Assembly: GCA_023957335.1 (NCBI GenBank)
Contig: JAMLHC010000001.1
Location: forward strand, 1 to 64,000
From: Bacteroidota bacterium
GTDB taxonomy: Bacteria > Bacteroidota > Bacteroidia > NS11-12g > UBA955
Direction of reading: 5' to 3'
DNA length: 64,000 bases
Every line of letters begins with the position of its first letter. Position 1 is the first letter of the stretch. Shown here one piece after another: positions 1 through 7,528 of this stretch. Made by a program: the position numbers and the translations under genes. The notes below the pieces were generated by a model. The model saw only the letters and a list, made by a program, of their open reading frames with translations, ran no database searches and was not told where the DNA came from.

Positions 1-10
1 CGGGGATCAT

Positions 11-103
11 CTTCTAAAATAAATCTCATTTTAAGTTCCTGAAAGTGGAGTTATTTGCATAGTATTGCGAAAGAATTAATGAGAAATTAGGTTATTAGAC
101 GGA
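11..103 (+). repeat. Imperfect direct repeat, copy 1
   Basis: This unit begins cttctaaaataaatctc and ends ttattagacgga. It matches 258-352 with scattered substitutions and a couple of small indels. Both copies lie in the same orientation, about 250 bases apart, and neither is coding. Confidence 0.75.
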
Positions 104-126
104 GAGAAATTAGGTTATTAGACGGA
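81..126 (+). repeat. Perfect 23-base tandem duplication
   Basis: Bases 81-103 and 104-126 are identical, with unit start gagaaattagg and unit end attagacgga. The duplication lies at the 3' end of direct-repeat copy 1 and is absent from copy 2, so it arose after the larger repeat. Confidence 0.85.
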
Positions 127-257
127 CTGCCGTGGTTGGTGTTGTCTCTAAGCACTCCAAAAAAGTTCCTCAAATAACTTGTCCTTTATTTTTTGGTTTT
201 GATAACTCATTTTAAAGCATTTTACGACACTTTCTTTTCCAAAAAATGTGATACTAA

Positions 258-352
258 CTTCTAAAATAAATCTCGTTTTAAGTGTCTTAAATGGGAGTTA
301 TATGCATTGTCTTGCGAATGAATCAATGAGAAAATTAAGTTATTAGACGGAG
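258..352 (+). repeat. Imperfect direct repeat, copy 2
   Basis: Second copy of the 11-103 unit in the same orientation, beginning cttctaaaataaatctc and ending ttattagacgga. It carries only one ttattagacgg terminus. Confidence 0.75.
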
Positions 353-539
353 TGACATTAGCAGCATGTTTCATGAAACTACAACGACTTGTAAGAAAAT
401 AAGTCTAATAAATTTATGATAGTTCATTAAAAAAAAAAATATCATTGCAAGTCAAATGGAGACCGGCTATCATTTAAAAAACGGGGCGTAACCGAAAAGC
501 CATACGAGTAGGACAACATAAAAATAAAAAAGGCAAAAA

Positions 540-878
540 ATGGATGCACAAAAAGTCGACATGTTTATCATGTCAAATGGAAAATTCTTTGAAGCTCATC
601 AAATGAACATTATTCGCGAGAAACTACTCGCACTTGATGACTCAAAATGGGCTGTGTTATCAACAGCTCAGTTCAAAGACCCAACAACAACTCTTATTGT
701 TTCACTCTTAGCAGGCAGCTTAGGCATTGACCGGTTTATGATTGGAGATACGGGTCTTGGAGTTGGTAAACTTTTAACTTGTGGCGGTATGGGTATTTGG
801 GCAATTATTGATTGGTTTATGATTCAAAAAGCTACAAGAGAAAAAAACCTACAACAAATTCAACAATTTTTGTATTAA
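540..878 (+). CDS. TM2 domain membrane protein
   Basis: A 112-residue protein. The C-terminal half is a TM2 domain: two hydrophobic helices joined by a short turn, containing the family hallmark of an acidic-basic turn (LGIDRFMIGDTGLG near residue 60) and a second helix ending in DWFMI. The N-terminal 45 residues are hydrophilic, as in bacterial TM2 proteins with a short leader. TM2 proteins are integral membrane proteins with no general assigned reaction. The gene heads a tightly coupled set: its TAA stop shares a base with the ATG of the DUF2752 gene at 878. The start at 540 follows an A-rich tract, the usual ribosome-binding context in Bacteroidota. The family call is firm, the function unknown. 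Confidence 0.85.
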   Translation: MDAQKVDMFIMSNGKFFEAHQMNIIREKLLALDDSKWAVLSTAQFKDPTTTLIVSLLAGSLGIDRFMIGDTGLGVGKLLTCGGMGIWAIIDWFMIQKATREKNLQQIQQFLY

Positions 879-1294
879 TGTCAATTGACAGGAACAGGCT
901 GTATTCTACATTGCTTATAGCATGTTTAGCAGGGTATATTTGGCTTTACTTTAACATCACAAAAAACTTAGCTGAAAGCAAATCAGTAGAAGTTTGTTTA
1001 ATAAAGCACACAACAAATTTACCCTGCCCTTCCTGCGGCTCAACTCGCTCAATCATTTCATTGACAAATGGCGACTTCATTGGAGCATTTACTTTAAATC
1101 CATTTGGCTATTTAATTGCTTTAATCATGCTAATTAGCCCAATTTGGATTATTGCGGACTTTACAATGAGAAGCAACACATTATTTAATTTCTATCAAAA
1201 AGTAGAAACTTACCTTAAAAGACCAAAGTATGCAGTTCCTTTAATCTTACTTATTGTTATCAATTGGGTTTGGAATATCTTAAAAGGATTATGA
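878..1294 (+). CDS. DUF2752 family membrane protein
   Basis: A 138-residue protein when started at the ATG at 878; an in-frame upstream start at 812 would add 22 hydrophilic residues overlapping the TM2 gene and is unlikely. The DUF2752 signature is the motif LPCPSCGSTRS near residues 44-54 between two hydrophobic segments, followed by two more membrane helices. The cysteine pair CPxC could bind metal or form a disulfide, but no function is established for the family. The start overlaps the preceding stop (TAATG) and the stop overlaps the next start (ATGA), so translation is probably coupled along the cluster. Confidence 0.82.
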   Translation: MSIDRNRLYSTLLIACLAGYIWLYFNITKNLAESKSVEVCLIKHTTNLPCPSCGSTRSIISLTNGDFIGAFTLNPFGYLIALIMLISPIWIIADFTMRSNTLFNFYQKVETYLKRPKYAVPLILLIVINWVWNILKGL

Positions 1295-1728
1295 TACACA
1301 TAAAAAAATTCAGCTATAAACCTGGGGAACATGAAGCAGAGACAGCTTCAAGTAGTTATTTGATGTCTTTAATTGCAATTATAGTCGGACTTCCTTTACC
1401 AATTGTAAATCTGATAGCCACACTGATATTTTATTTAGGCAATCGAAAATCTACATATTTTGTTCGTTGGCATTGCACACAGGCTTTATTATCGCAATTA
1501 TCAATGCTTTTCATAAATAGCTATGGATTCTGGTGGACTATTTCAATAATCTTCACAGAAGAAACGATTACAAGTAAGTATATTGCCTACATAATTGCAG
1601 TAATAATTTTCAATTTAACTGAATTTATTGCAACAATATATATAGCCATTCAAACACGAAAAGGAATTCATGTAGAGTGGTGGTTTTATGGTTCATTGAC
1701 AAACTTAATTTGCAAATCTAAATCATGA
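1291..1728 (+). CDS. DUF4870-like small membrane protein
   Basis: A 145-residue protein started at the ATG at 1291, four bases inside the preceding gene (ATGA overlap). The first 25 residues are polar, followed by three or four hydrophobic helices. The sequence YFVRWHCTQALLSQ near residue 60 resembles the H-x-x-Q-A-L motif of DUF4870/Tic20-like membrane proteins. The assignment rests on this motif and on topology only. Its TGA stop overlaps the ATG of the metalloprotease gene, placing it in the same coupled operon. Confidence 0.6.
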   Translation: MIHIKKFSYKPGEHEAETASSSYLMSLIAIIVGLPLPIVNLIATLIFYLGNRKSTYFVRWHCTQALLSQLSMLFINSYGFWWTISIIFTEETITSKYIAYIIAVIIFNLTEFIATIYIAIQTRKGIHVEWWFYGSLTNLICKSKS

Positions 1729-2522
1729 AAAAGACCATTATTCAAGGTATAATAACAGTTATTCTTTTTTTGGGAACATGGTTTGCCTTAACACAAATTG
1801 ATTGGGTAAAGGTTTTTAAAGTTCAGCAAGTTACAGACAAAACAGAACAAAAATTGGGCGAACTTTTTTGGGAGGTTTTTAAAAAGACCGAAAAGGAAAG
1901 CCAAAATCCTCTTGTAATAAATTCAGTTGATAGCATTGTAACACTTATTTGTAAGACAAATAAAATTGACAGAGAAAAAATTAAAATTCATATTCTCAAA
2001 AAAGATGACATCAATGCTTTTGCATTGCCAAATGGACACCTAATAGTTTATAGTGGGCTTATTTTAAATTCCGATAATCAAGAAGAATTGACTGGTGTTA
2101 TTTGCCATGAAATTGCACACATTGAACTTAATCATGTGATGAAAAAACTTGTCAAAGAAATCGGTCTTTCAGTGTTAATATCAATGACAACAGGCAATGG
2201 CGGAGGAGAAGTTATAAAGGAAACGGCAAAAATGCTTTCTTCATCAGCATTTGACAGAAGTTTAGAGAAAGAAGCAGACATAAAAGCAGTTGATTATCTG
2301 ATAAAAGCAAAGGTAAATCCAGAACCATTTGCAAACTTTCTTTACAAACTATCCGACAAGGAGCATGAAGCAACAAAATATTTGACATGGATTAGCACAC
2401 ATCCTGACTCAAAAGAACGAGCTGAATACATTATTGAGTATAGCAAAGTTAAATTGACTAAATATAAACCAATTCTATCTAACAAGACCTGGAACAGTCT
2501 GAAAGAAGAGTTGATGGAATGA
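1725..2522 (+). CDS. M48 family metalloprotease
   Basis: A 265-residue zinc metalloprotease. A single N-terminal hydrophobic segment (residues about 5-22) acts as a membrane anchor or signal. The zinc-binding HExxH motif is in VICHEIAHIELNH near residue 128, and the third ligand Glu is in LEKEADIKAVDYL near residue 186, the standard M48 arrangement. M48 enzymes such as HtpX, Oma1 and BepA degrade damaged or misassembled envelope proteins, so a quality-control role is plausible. It closes the four-gene cluster, with its ATG overlapping the previous TGA. An inverted-repeat element begins 10 bases after its stop codon. Confidence 0.88.
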   Translation: MKKTIIQGIITVILFLGTWFALTQIDWVKVFKVQQVTDKTEQKLGELFWEVFKKTEKESQNPLVINSVDSIVTLICKTNKIDREKIKIHILKKDDINAFALPNGHLIVYSGLILNSDNQEELTGVICHEIAHIELNHVMKKLVKEIGLSVLISMTTGNGGGEVIKETAKMLSSSAFDRSLEKEADIKAVDYLIKAKVNPEPFANFLYKLSDKEHEATKYLTWISTHPDSKERAEYIIEYSKVKLTKYKPILSNKTWNSLKEELME

Positions 2523-2532
2523 GACAAAACTT

Positions 2533-2601
2533 GCTACCAACGTGGCATTGTAGCAATGCGATGTGCCTGATATCAACTTTTACTAAATTTGGCGTTGGTG
2601 C
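2533..2601. repeat. Composite inverted repeat, attC-like
   Basis: The outer arms are GCTACCAACG (2533-2542) and CGTTGGTGC (2593-2601), complementary apart from one unpaired A. Inside lies a perfect 6-bp stem, gcattg (2545-2550) and caatgc (2554-2559), with a 3-base loop. The arms carry the AAC/GTT triplets of integron attC sites but do not match the full RYYYAAC/GTTRRRY consensus. It starts 10 bases after a stop codon. It may be a dispersed hairpin repeat, a terminator or a divergent attC. Confidence 0.45.
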
Positions 2602-2754
2602 TTCTTTTCAAAGTTAATTGCTTCTATTTTCCACTTCCTCTCAAAGTTGCTGAAAAACCCTTAGTTGAACTGAACCTAAGCAACGCTATATAAGTGGTTA
2701 TAAAACATTGCATAAATGCTGATAAATGTCATAGACATCTCTATAACTAAGCCA

Positions 2755-2762
2755 TAACTTTG
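2755..2762 (+). promoter_or_regulatory. -7 promoter box TAACTTTG
   Basis: Exact match to the Bacteroidota -7 consensus TAnnTTTG, 16 bases before the ATG at 2779. No TTG is seen at the expected -33 spacing, so only the -7 element is supported. Confidence 0.45.
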
Positions 2763-2778
2763 CTGTCGAATTCAAGTT

Positions 2779-3159
2779 ATGAAGAAGCATTTAGTCACAT
2801 ATCTATTGATTGCTTGTGTGGTCTTGCAAAGCACAGCCCAGCTTTGGATTATAGCTTCTTTTTATATCCAAAGAGATTTGATTGCTAAAACACTTTGTGA
2901 AAACAGAATGGTTAAAGACTCCCAATGCCAAGGAAAATGTTATCTCAACCATGAACTCAAAGAAAATGAAAAGCAACAAGAACAGCAGTTTCCTGATTTA
3001 AAAGTAAGAGAATTTCAATTATTTGCAAATAATAACAGCCTCGCAGACTTATTTATATGCAACAACAATAAAGACGCAAAAGACCTGTTAATACCAGATT
3101 GTATAGGTATTTGTTCTAATATCACATTTTCCATCTTTCATCCACCACAGATTTCTTAG
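2779..3159 (+). CDS. Small membrane protein with CQGKC motif
   Basis: A 126-residue protein not assignable to a named family. One N-terminal hydrophobic segment (residues about 5-30) is followed by a polar region with the cysteine pattern LCENR and then DSQCQGKCYLNHEL near residues 39-58. Two further cysteines sit near the C-terminus (PDCIGICSN), and the end is HPPQIS. The clustered cysteines would face the periplasm if the N-terminus acts as an anchor, and suggest metal binding or disulfides. It precedes a His/Met-rich lipoprotein and a TonB receptor in the same orientation, so a role in metal (possibly copper) handling is an inference from context. Confidence 0.65.
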   Translation: MKKHLVTYLLIACVVLQSTAQLWIIASFYIQRDLIAKTLCENRMVKDSQCQGKCYLNHELKENEKQQEQQFPDLKVREFQLFANNNSLADLFICNNNKDAKDLLIPDCIGICSNITFSIFHPPQIS

Positions 3160-3307
3160 TTTTTTAATTTCAAAACAACCTGAATACCTTTTTTGAAAAT
3201 GTGCAGGTATTGAGCGTTAAGAAGACATTGAATCCAACATGACTTTCATGTTTCGGACAATGTACAAGCGCATTTCAACAAAAATAAAAACTAATAAAAA
3301 ACAAAAA

Positions 3308-4177
3308 ATGAAATCAATCAAATCAATGATGCTAATTCCCATGATGTTATTCTTAGGAGCATCAATATTATTTACCTCATGTAAGAAAGAAACCAAAGAT
3401 GACCAACCCAAAAAACAAAACAACGAGGTCGAAGGTCTCAAACTAACAGCTACCATCGAGAATGACAATCATAAAATCAATCTCTATACACTTGCAGGAA
3501 AAATACAAACCGGATACAACGAAATATATTTTCAAATCAAAAATGCAGACGGGAGCCTTGTCAACAACGCAACAGCAACATGGATTCCCATGATGCACAT
3601 GACAGGTATGTCTCACAGTTGTCCTGCATCCGAAATAGTCAAAAAAGTCGGTGCAGAAAATACCTACGTGGGCAACATTGTTTTTCAGATGGCAAGCAAT
3701 GACATGGAATATTGGGAACTCACTTTGAATTACGCAATCAATGGCAAAGATTATACGGCAACCGGTAAAATAACGGTTGAAGCTGCACCTAAACAAGTCG
3801 TCAAATCTTTCAAAGGCAGCGATAGCAGTCAGTATGTGATTGCAATGGTAGAACCTTCTCAACCCAAGATTGGCGTGAACGACATGAAAGTTGTATTGTA
3901 CAAGAAAAAAAGTATGAACGAATTTCAACGTGTTGAAGGGTTCAAGATTAAAATCGACCCCAGAATGCCGGACATGGGAAATCATAGCTCTCCTAACAAT
4001 ATCGACCTTGTGGAAGATTGTTGCTCAGGAATATATGTTGGCAAGGTTAATTTCACAATGACAGGATATTGGACTATCAATCTCATTGTAGAGGACGGCT
4101 CCGATACGGTTATCAAAGGTGAAAAAATAGAAGGCGATGTTAAGAGCAGCAGTCTATTCTTTGAGGTAGAATTTTAA
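3308..4177 (+). CDS. His/Met-rich lipoprotein, possibly metal-binding
   Basis: A 289-residue lipoprotein when started at the ATG at 3308, which gives a proper lipoprotein signal ending LFTSC|KKE near residue 20. An upstream in-frame start at 3239 would put 23 charged residues before the signal and is rejected. Two beta-rich domains follow; each carries a Met/His cluster, WIPMMHMTGMSHSC near residue 93 and MPDMGNHSS near residue 220. Such motifs fit Cu(I)/Cu(II) binding, and the domains recall FixH/YtkA-like folds, though this is not certain. It lies between the CQGKC protein and a TonB receptor and probably works with them at the outer membrane or in the periplasm. Confidence 0.7.
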   Translation: MKSIKSMMLIPMMLFLGASILFTSCKKETKDDQPKKQNNEVEGLKLTATIENDNHKINLYTLAGKIQTGYNEIYFQIKNADGSLVNNATATWIPMMHMTGMSHSCPASEIVKKVGAENTYVGNIVFQMASNDMEYWELTLNYAINGKDYTATGKITVEAAPKQVVKSFKGSDSSQYVIAMVEPSQPKIGVNDMKVVLYKKKSMNEFQRVEGFKIKIDPRMPDMGNHSSPNNIDLVEDCCSGIYVGKVNFTMTGYWTINLIVEDGSDTVIKGEKIEGDVKSSSLFFEVEF

Positions 4178-4200
4178 TCCTATTCATTAACAATTCAATT

Positions 4201-4242
4201 ACAAGGTATCTGCCGTTTCTCACTCGAAAGTAGATACCTTGT
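4201..4242. terminator. 11-bp stem hairpin before the TonB receptor
   Basis: Perfect inverted repeat acaaggtatct (4201-4211) and agataccttgt (4232-4242) with a 20-base loop. It lies 23 bases after the lipoprotein stop and ends 5 bases before a TATATTTG -7 box. There is no proper U-tract, so it may be a weak terminator, an RNA-stability element or a regulator-binding palindrome. Confidence 0.5.
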
Positions 4243-4247
4243 TCTTG

Positions 4248-4255
4248 TATATTTG
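4248..4255 (+). promoter_or_regulatory. -7 promoter box TATATTTG
   Basis: Exact TAnnTTTG match, 14 bases before the ATG at 4270. No TTG at about 19 bases upstream; the hairpin 4201-4242 occupies the -33 region. Confidence 0.4.
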
Positions 4256-4269
4256 CAAGCACAACAGAC

Positions 4270-6258
4270 ATGAGATTTATCCTGAGTTTTTGTATTTTTT
4301 TATGTACTGCAAGCGCATTCGCACAAGAAAACACAGAAGACTCTATTCAAAATAAATTTCTTGATGCAGTACAGATAATCACTAAAAAGAACGCCAAAGA
4401 CAATAATCAAAAACCTCTGATGGGGATTGACGGCTATTTAGAAGCCAACAAATCCATCAATATGATTCGCAGAGGGGCGTATGCATGGGAGCCTTTTCTG
4501 AACGGCATGAGTTCTGAGCGAAGTGTAATAACGATTGACGGCATGCGCATATACGGTGCATGCACAGACAAAATGGACCCTGTTACTTCTTATGTTGAAG
4601 TTACAAACCTGTCACGCGCTTCTATTCACAGCGGACAATCAGGTTCATTTGGAGGCTCATCCATTGCCGGGAGCCTTGACCTTGTGAGGCGCAAAGGGAG
4701 TTTTGGAGAAAAAAAATTGGGCGGAACTGTATTTACGGGCTTTGAATCTGTCAACTATCATAAAATAGGCGGTGCGAGTTTCGCATTTTCAAGTCCTAAA
4801 TTTTTCTCGGATATAGACTTTACATTCAGGGATGCGGGCAATTATAAAGCCGGAGGAAACATAGAAGTTGCACATTCTCAATTTACCAAATATAACGCAT
4901 CTGCCATTATGGGCTACAGTATTAATGAGCATCAAGAAATAGAAGCATCAGTCATTTACGACCTTGCAACCAATATAGGTTATCCTGCGCTGCCAATGGA
5001 TGTTTCATCTGCGCGAGCATTTATTGGCTCATTGGAATATATCAGACACCATCTTTCACCCGACATTGGTTTATGGAAAACAAAGTTTTATTACAATAAT
5101 GTCAAACATATAATGGATGACTCCGAGCGTCCTGATGTGCCTATCCGAATGGACATGCCAGGTTGGAGTAATACAATGGGATTCTATTCTTTGATTCAAG
5201 GGAAAAGTAGAAAACACTTATGGAAAACCAACTTAAACGGGCATATCAACAATTCACTTGCCGAAATGACTATGTATCCTGCCAATCCGAACAATCCCCC
5301 TATGTTCATGCTTACTTGGCCCGATGTCAGCACATACTATGCAGACATCTCATTTGAAGATTATATTCTATTTGCTGAAAAAATAAAATTTACGCTGAAT
5401 ACCGGATTTGCTCTGCATAACAACATTGTTAACAGTGAATTTGGTCTCAATAGTTTAAAGATATTCTATCCTGAAATGTTGACATCCAAAACCAGATTGC
5501 TGAAAAGATTTGCCGGTTCATTCATATATGAGCCCGGTCAATGGAACTTTGTTGCAGGTGCGGAATACGGAGAACGCGCACCCAATGTTTCTGAAGGATA
5601 CGGGTTTTATTTATTTAACAGTTTTGATAAATATGACTATATCGGGAATCCATTAATGAAAAACGAGAAATCTGCTAATGTGAACACAAAAATATCATTC
5701 AAATCTCAAAGATTTACAAGCAAATTCAGTGCAGCTTGGTTCTATATTCAAGACTATATCATCGGTTTGCCTAACTCAAATTACTACCCTATGACTATTG
5801 CAGCCAACGGAATCAGGGTTTATGAGCAAATACCTCATGCAAACATATTCAACACTTCGCTGGAAGCCACTTGGACTATGCACAAGCATTGGGTTTGGGC
5901 TTCCGGTGTGAGCTATCGCAGGGGAATGGGTACACAAGTTGGCAAGCTTCCACTGATACAACCTTTTTCTTATACAAGTTCGCTCTTATACAGAAGCAAG
6001 GCTTTTGATGTAGAAGCCAAAATTACGGGTGCTGCACAAAACACCGCTTTCAATCCTAACTTTGGTGAAACTCCGGTTAAAGCCTACACACTCTTTGACT
6101 TGGCAGCTTCCAAAACATTTAAATGGAAAAATCAAGACCTAAGTGTTAAAGCCGGAATAGAAAATATTCTTGATACCTATTATACCACTTTCTCTGACTG
6201 GAATCGCATTCCACGTCCGGGAAGGAATTTTTATGTGAATTTGATTTGGGCTTGGTAA
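4270..6258 (+). CDS. TonB-dependent outer-membrane receptor, probably copper
   Basis: A 662-residue receptor. The signal peptide ends TASAFAQ near residue 19. There is no carboxypeptidase-like CarbopepD domain; a plug domain follows directly, with a TDSE-type strand at GTxIDGMRIYGAC. The plug has the string GACTDKMDPVTSYVEV near residue 96 and IHSGQSGSFGGSSIAGSLD near 119, resembling the OprC-type copper receptor family, in which Met/Cys residues of the plug contact copper. The rest is a 22-strand-type barrel ending in an aromatic residue (LIWAW), as expected for BAM recognition. Copper as substrate is inferred from the plug motif and the metal-like neighbours; TonB-receptor identity is firm. 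Confidence 0.82.
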   Translation: MRFILSFCIFLCTASAFAQENTEDSIQNKFLDAVQIITKKNAKDNNQKPLMGIDGYLEANKSINMIRRGAYAWEPFLNGMSSERSVITIDGMRIYGACTDKMDPVTSYVEVTNLSRASIHSGQSGSFGGSSIAGSLDLVRRKGSFGEKKLGGTVFTGFESVNYHKIGGASFAFSSPKFFSDIDFTFRDAGNYKAGGNIEVAHSQFTKYNASAIMGYSINEHQEIEASVIYDLATNIGYPALPMDVSSARAFIGSLEYIRHHLSPDIGLWKTKFYYNNVKHIMDDSERPDVPIRMDMPGWSNTMGFYSLIQGKSRKHLWKTNLNGHINNSLAEMTMYPANPNNPPMFMLTWPDVSTYYADISFEDYILFAEKIKFTLNTGFALHNNIVNSEFGLNSLKIFYPEMLTSKTRLLKRFAGSFIYEPGQWNFVAGAEYGERAPNVSEGYGFYLFNSFDKYDYIGNPLMKNEKSANVNTKISFKSQRFTSKFSAAWFYIQDYIIGLPNSNYYPMTIAANGIRVYEQIPHANIFNTSLEATWTMHKHWVWASGVSYRRGMGTQVGKLPLIQPFSYTSSLLYRSKAFDVEAKITGAAQNTAFNPNFGETPVKAYTLFDLAASKTFKWKNQDLSVKAGIENILDTYYTTFSDWNRIPRPGRNFYVNLIWAW

Positions 6259-6304
6259 GCCTCAGCACAATTTTATTTTCATCATTGCATAGATACAGAA
6301 TTCA

Positions 6305-6760
6305 TTATGCAACCTGCACAATATCAACTTCTATATTGTTGAACAAGAACCTCTCGCCTGCTTTTTTGCCTTTCACCGCCATAGCAATGGGTGCCATTCC
6401 GGAAATACACAACACTTCAATTCCTTCTACCGACACCTTCCCTACCGGAACTGAAATAAAAAATATTTTGTCATTAGTCTGAACAACAGACCCAAAGCCA
6501 ATTACATCATTTTGATTCACTGCCATTCTATCCATCGCATCCGCCATTTTGATAGTGTCAACGAGTTGTGCCCCCAGTTTTTCACCCTCCTGCTTCAACA
6601 TCTCAATTCCTGTTTCATATTTGTCTCCGCTGGAGTTCTTTTCTTCGCCCTCGCTTGCTTCATCAATATCGGCAAGCATCTTTTTTAACTCTTCAATCTT
6701 AACACTAAGGTTTTGTTTGACTTCCTTCATAAGAAGTCTTTTATAATTACTGTTTAACAT
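6305..6760 (-). CDS. GreA/GreB C-terminal-like protein
   Basis: A 151-residue protein. The N-terminal half is a charged coiled-coil-like region with SSGDKYETGIEMLKQE near residue 43. The C-terminal half carries ISGMAPIAMAVKGKKAGERF, matching the ISPxxPlGxALlGKkvGD motif of the GreA/GreB FKBP-like domain, which binds RNA polymerase. It could be a transcription-elongation modulator in the Gre/Rnk group, but the acidic tip residues that promote transcript cleavage are not evident. Translation may start at 6760 or at the ATG at 6730. It follows lptB by 6 bases and ends the recJ-lptB operon. Confidence 0.7.
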   Translation of the reverse strand: MLNSNYKRLLMKEVKQNLSVKIEELKKMLADIDEASEGEEKNSSGDKYETGIEMLKQEGEKLGAQLVDTIKMADAMDRMAVNQNDVIGFGSVVQTNDKIFFISVPVGKVSVEGIEVLCISGMAPIAMAVKGKKAGERFLFNNIEVDIVQVA

Positions 6761-6766
6761 AAATTT

Positions 6767-7528
6767 TTATGATTCTGAGTTTGTCCTGAAACCTGAAAAA
6801 TCTTTGCGTTTAAGTTCAAAGTTTTTCCCCAAATATACCTTTCGCACGAGTTCATCATGGGCTAATTCTTCGGCTGTTCCTTGTTTCAACAGTTTTCCTT
6901 CAAACAACAGATAGGCTCTGTCTGTGATACTCAATGTTTCTTGTACGTTGTGGTCAGTGATTAGGATTCCAATATTTTTGGTTTTTAAACTAGCTACAAT
7001 TCCTTGAATATCTTCAACCGCAATAGGGTCCACACCGGCAAAAGGCTCGTCTAACAGAATAAACTTGGGTTCGGATGCAAGCGCACGTGCAATCTCAGTT
7101 CTGCGTCTTTCTCCTCCCGACAACACCATTCCGGGGTTTTTACGTACTTTCTGCAAACTAAATTCATTTAACAAAGATTCAAGTTTTTCATTCTGTTCTT
7201 CCTTGCTCATCTTACGCATTTCAAGAATGGCTTTAATATTGTCTTCCACCGTAAGTTTGCGAAAAACGGAGGCTTCCTGCGGCAAATATCCTATCCCCAT
7301 TTGCGCCCGTTTGTACATGGGGAGTTTGGTAATATTCTTTTCGTCTAAAAACACATTGCCATCATCAGCTTTAACCAAGCCCACAACCATATAGAAGGTA
7401 GTAGTTTTCCCTGCACCGTTAGGACCTAACAAGCCCACTATTTCGCCTTGATTCACCTCAACCGACACATTGCTTACAACAGTACGCTTTTTATAGGTTT
7501 TTACTAAATTTTCTGCTCTTAATTGCAT
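6767..7528 (-). CDS. lptB: LPS export ABC transporter ATPase LptB
   Basis: A 253-residue ABC ATPase. It has Walker [10 protein letters not shown] near residue 36, the signature LSGGERRR near 137, Walker B FILLDEP near 157 and the switch His in ITDHNVQ. The [18 protein letters not shown] signature and the length match LptB, which powers extraction of lipopolysaccharide from the inner membrane together with LptF and LptG. A candidate LptF/G permease lies at 41101-42528, unlinked. The start codon overlaps the end of recJ by 10 bases, so the two are co-translated. The C-terminus is about 10 residues longer than E. coli LptB. Confidence 0.92.
   Translation of the reverse strand: MQLRAENLVKTYKKRTVVSNVSVEVNQGEIVGLLGPNGAGKTTTFYMVVGLVKADDGNVFLDEKNITKLPMYKRAQMGIGYLPQEASVFRKLTVEDNIKAILEMRKMSKEEQNEKLESLLNEFSLQKVRKNPGMVLSGGERRRTEIARALASEPKFILLDEPFAGVDPIAVEDIQGIVASLKTKNIGILITDHNVQETLSITDRAYLLFEGKLLKQGTAEELAHDELVRKVYLGKNFELKRKDFSGFRTNSES

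Larger units (their letters stand above)
1..539. other. Gene-free left end with repeats
   Basis: No convincing coding frame is seen. The stretch is AT-rich and holds two imperfect copies of a roughly 93-base unit, a perfect 23-base tandem duplication inside the first copy, and a further inverted occurrence of the ttattagac core near 403. It looks like eroded or accessory intergenic DNA upstream of the TM2 gene. No clear promoter box is visible before 540. Confidence 0.6.

Noticed and set aside
812-877. Upstream extension of the DUF2752 gene
   Set aside because: It would overlap the TM2 gene by 67 bases, whereas the ATG at 878 gives the usual one-base overlap.
2533-2601. Genuine integron attC site
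   Set aside because: The arms lack the full RYYYAAC and GTTRRRY cores and no integrase is in the window; kept only as attC-like.
3443-3985. 180-residue antisense open frame under the metal-binding lipoprotein gene
   Set aside because: The plus-strand frame has a clean lipoprotein signal and metal motifs; the antisense frame is low-complexity and has no family features.
6246-6482. Plus-strand open frame overlapping the end of the TonB receptor gene
   Set aside because: It overlaps the end of the receptor and is antisense to the well-supported Gre-like gene.
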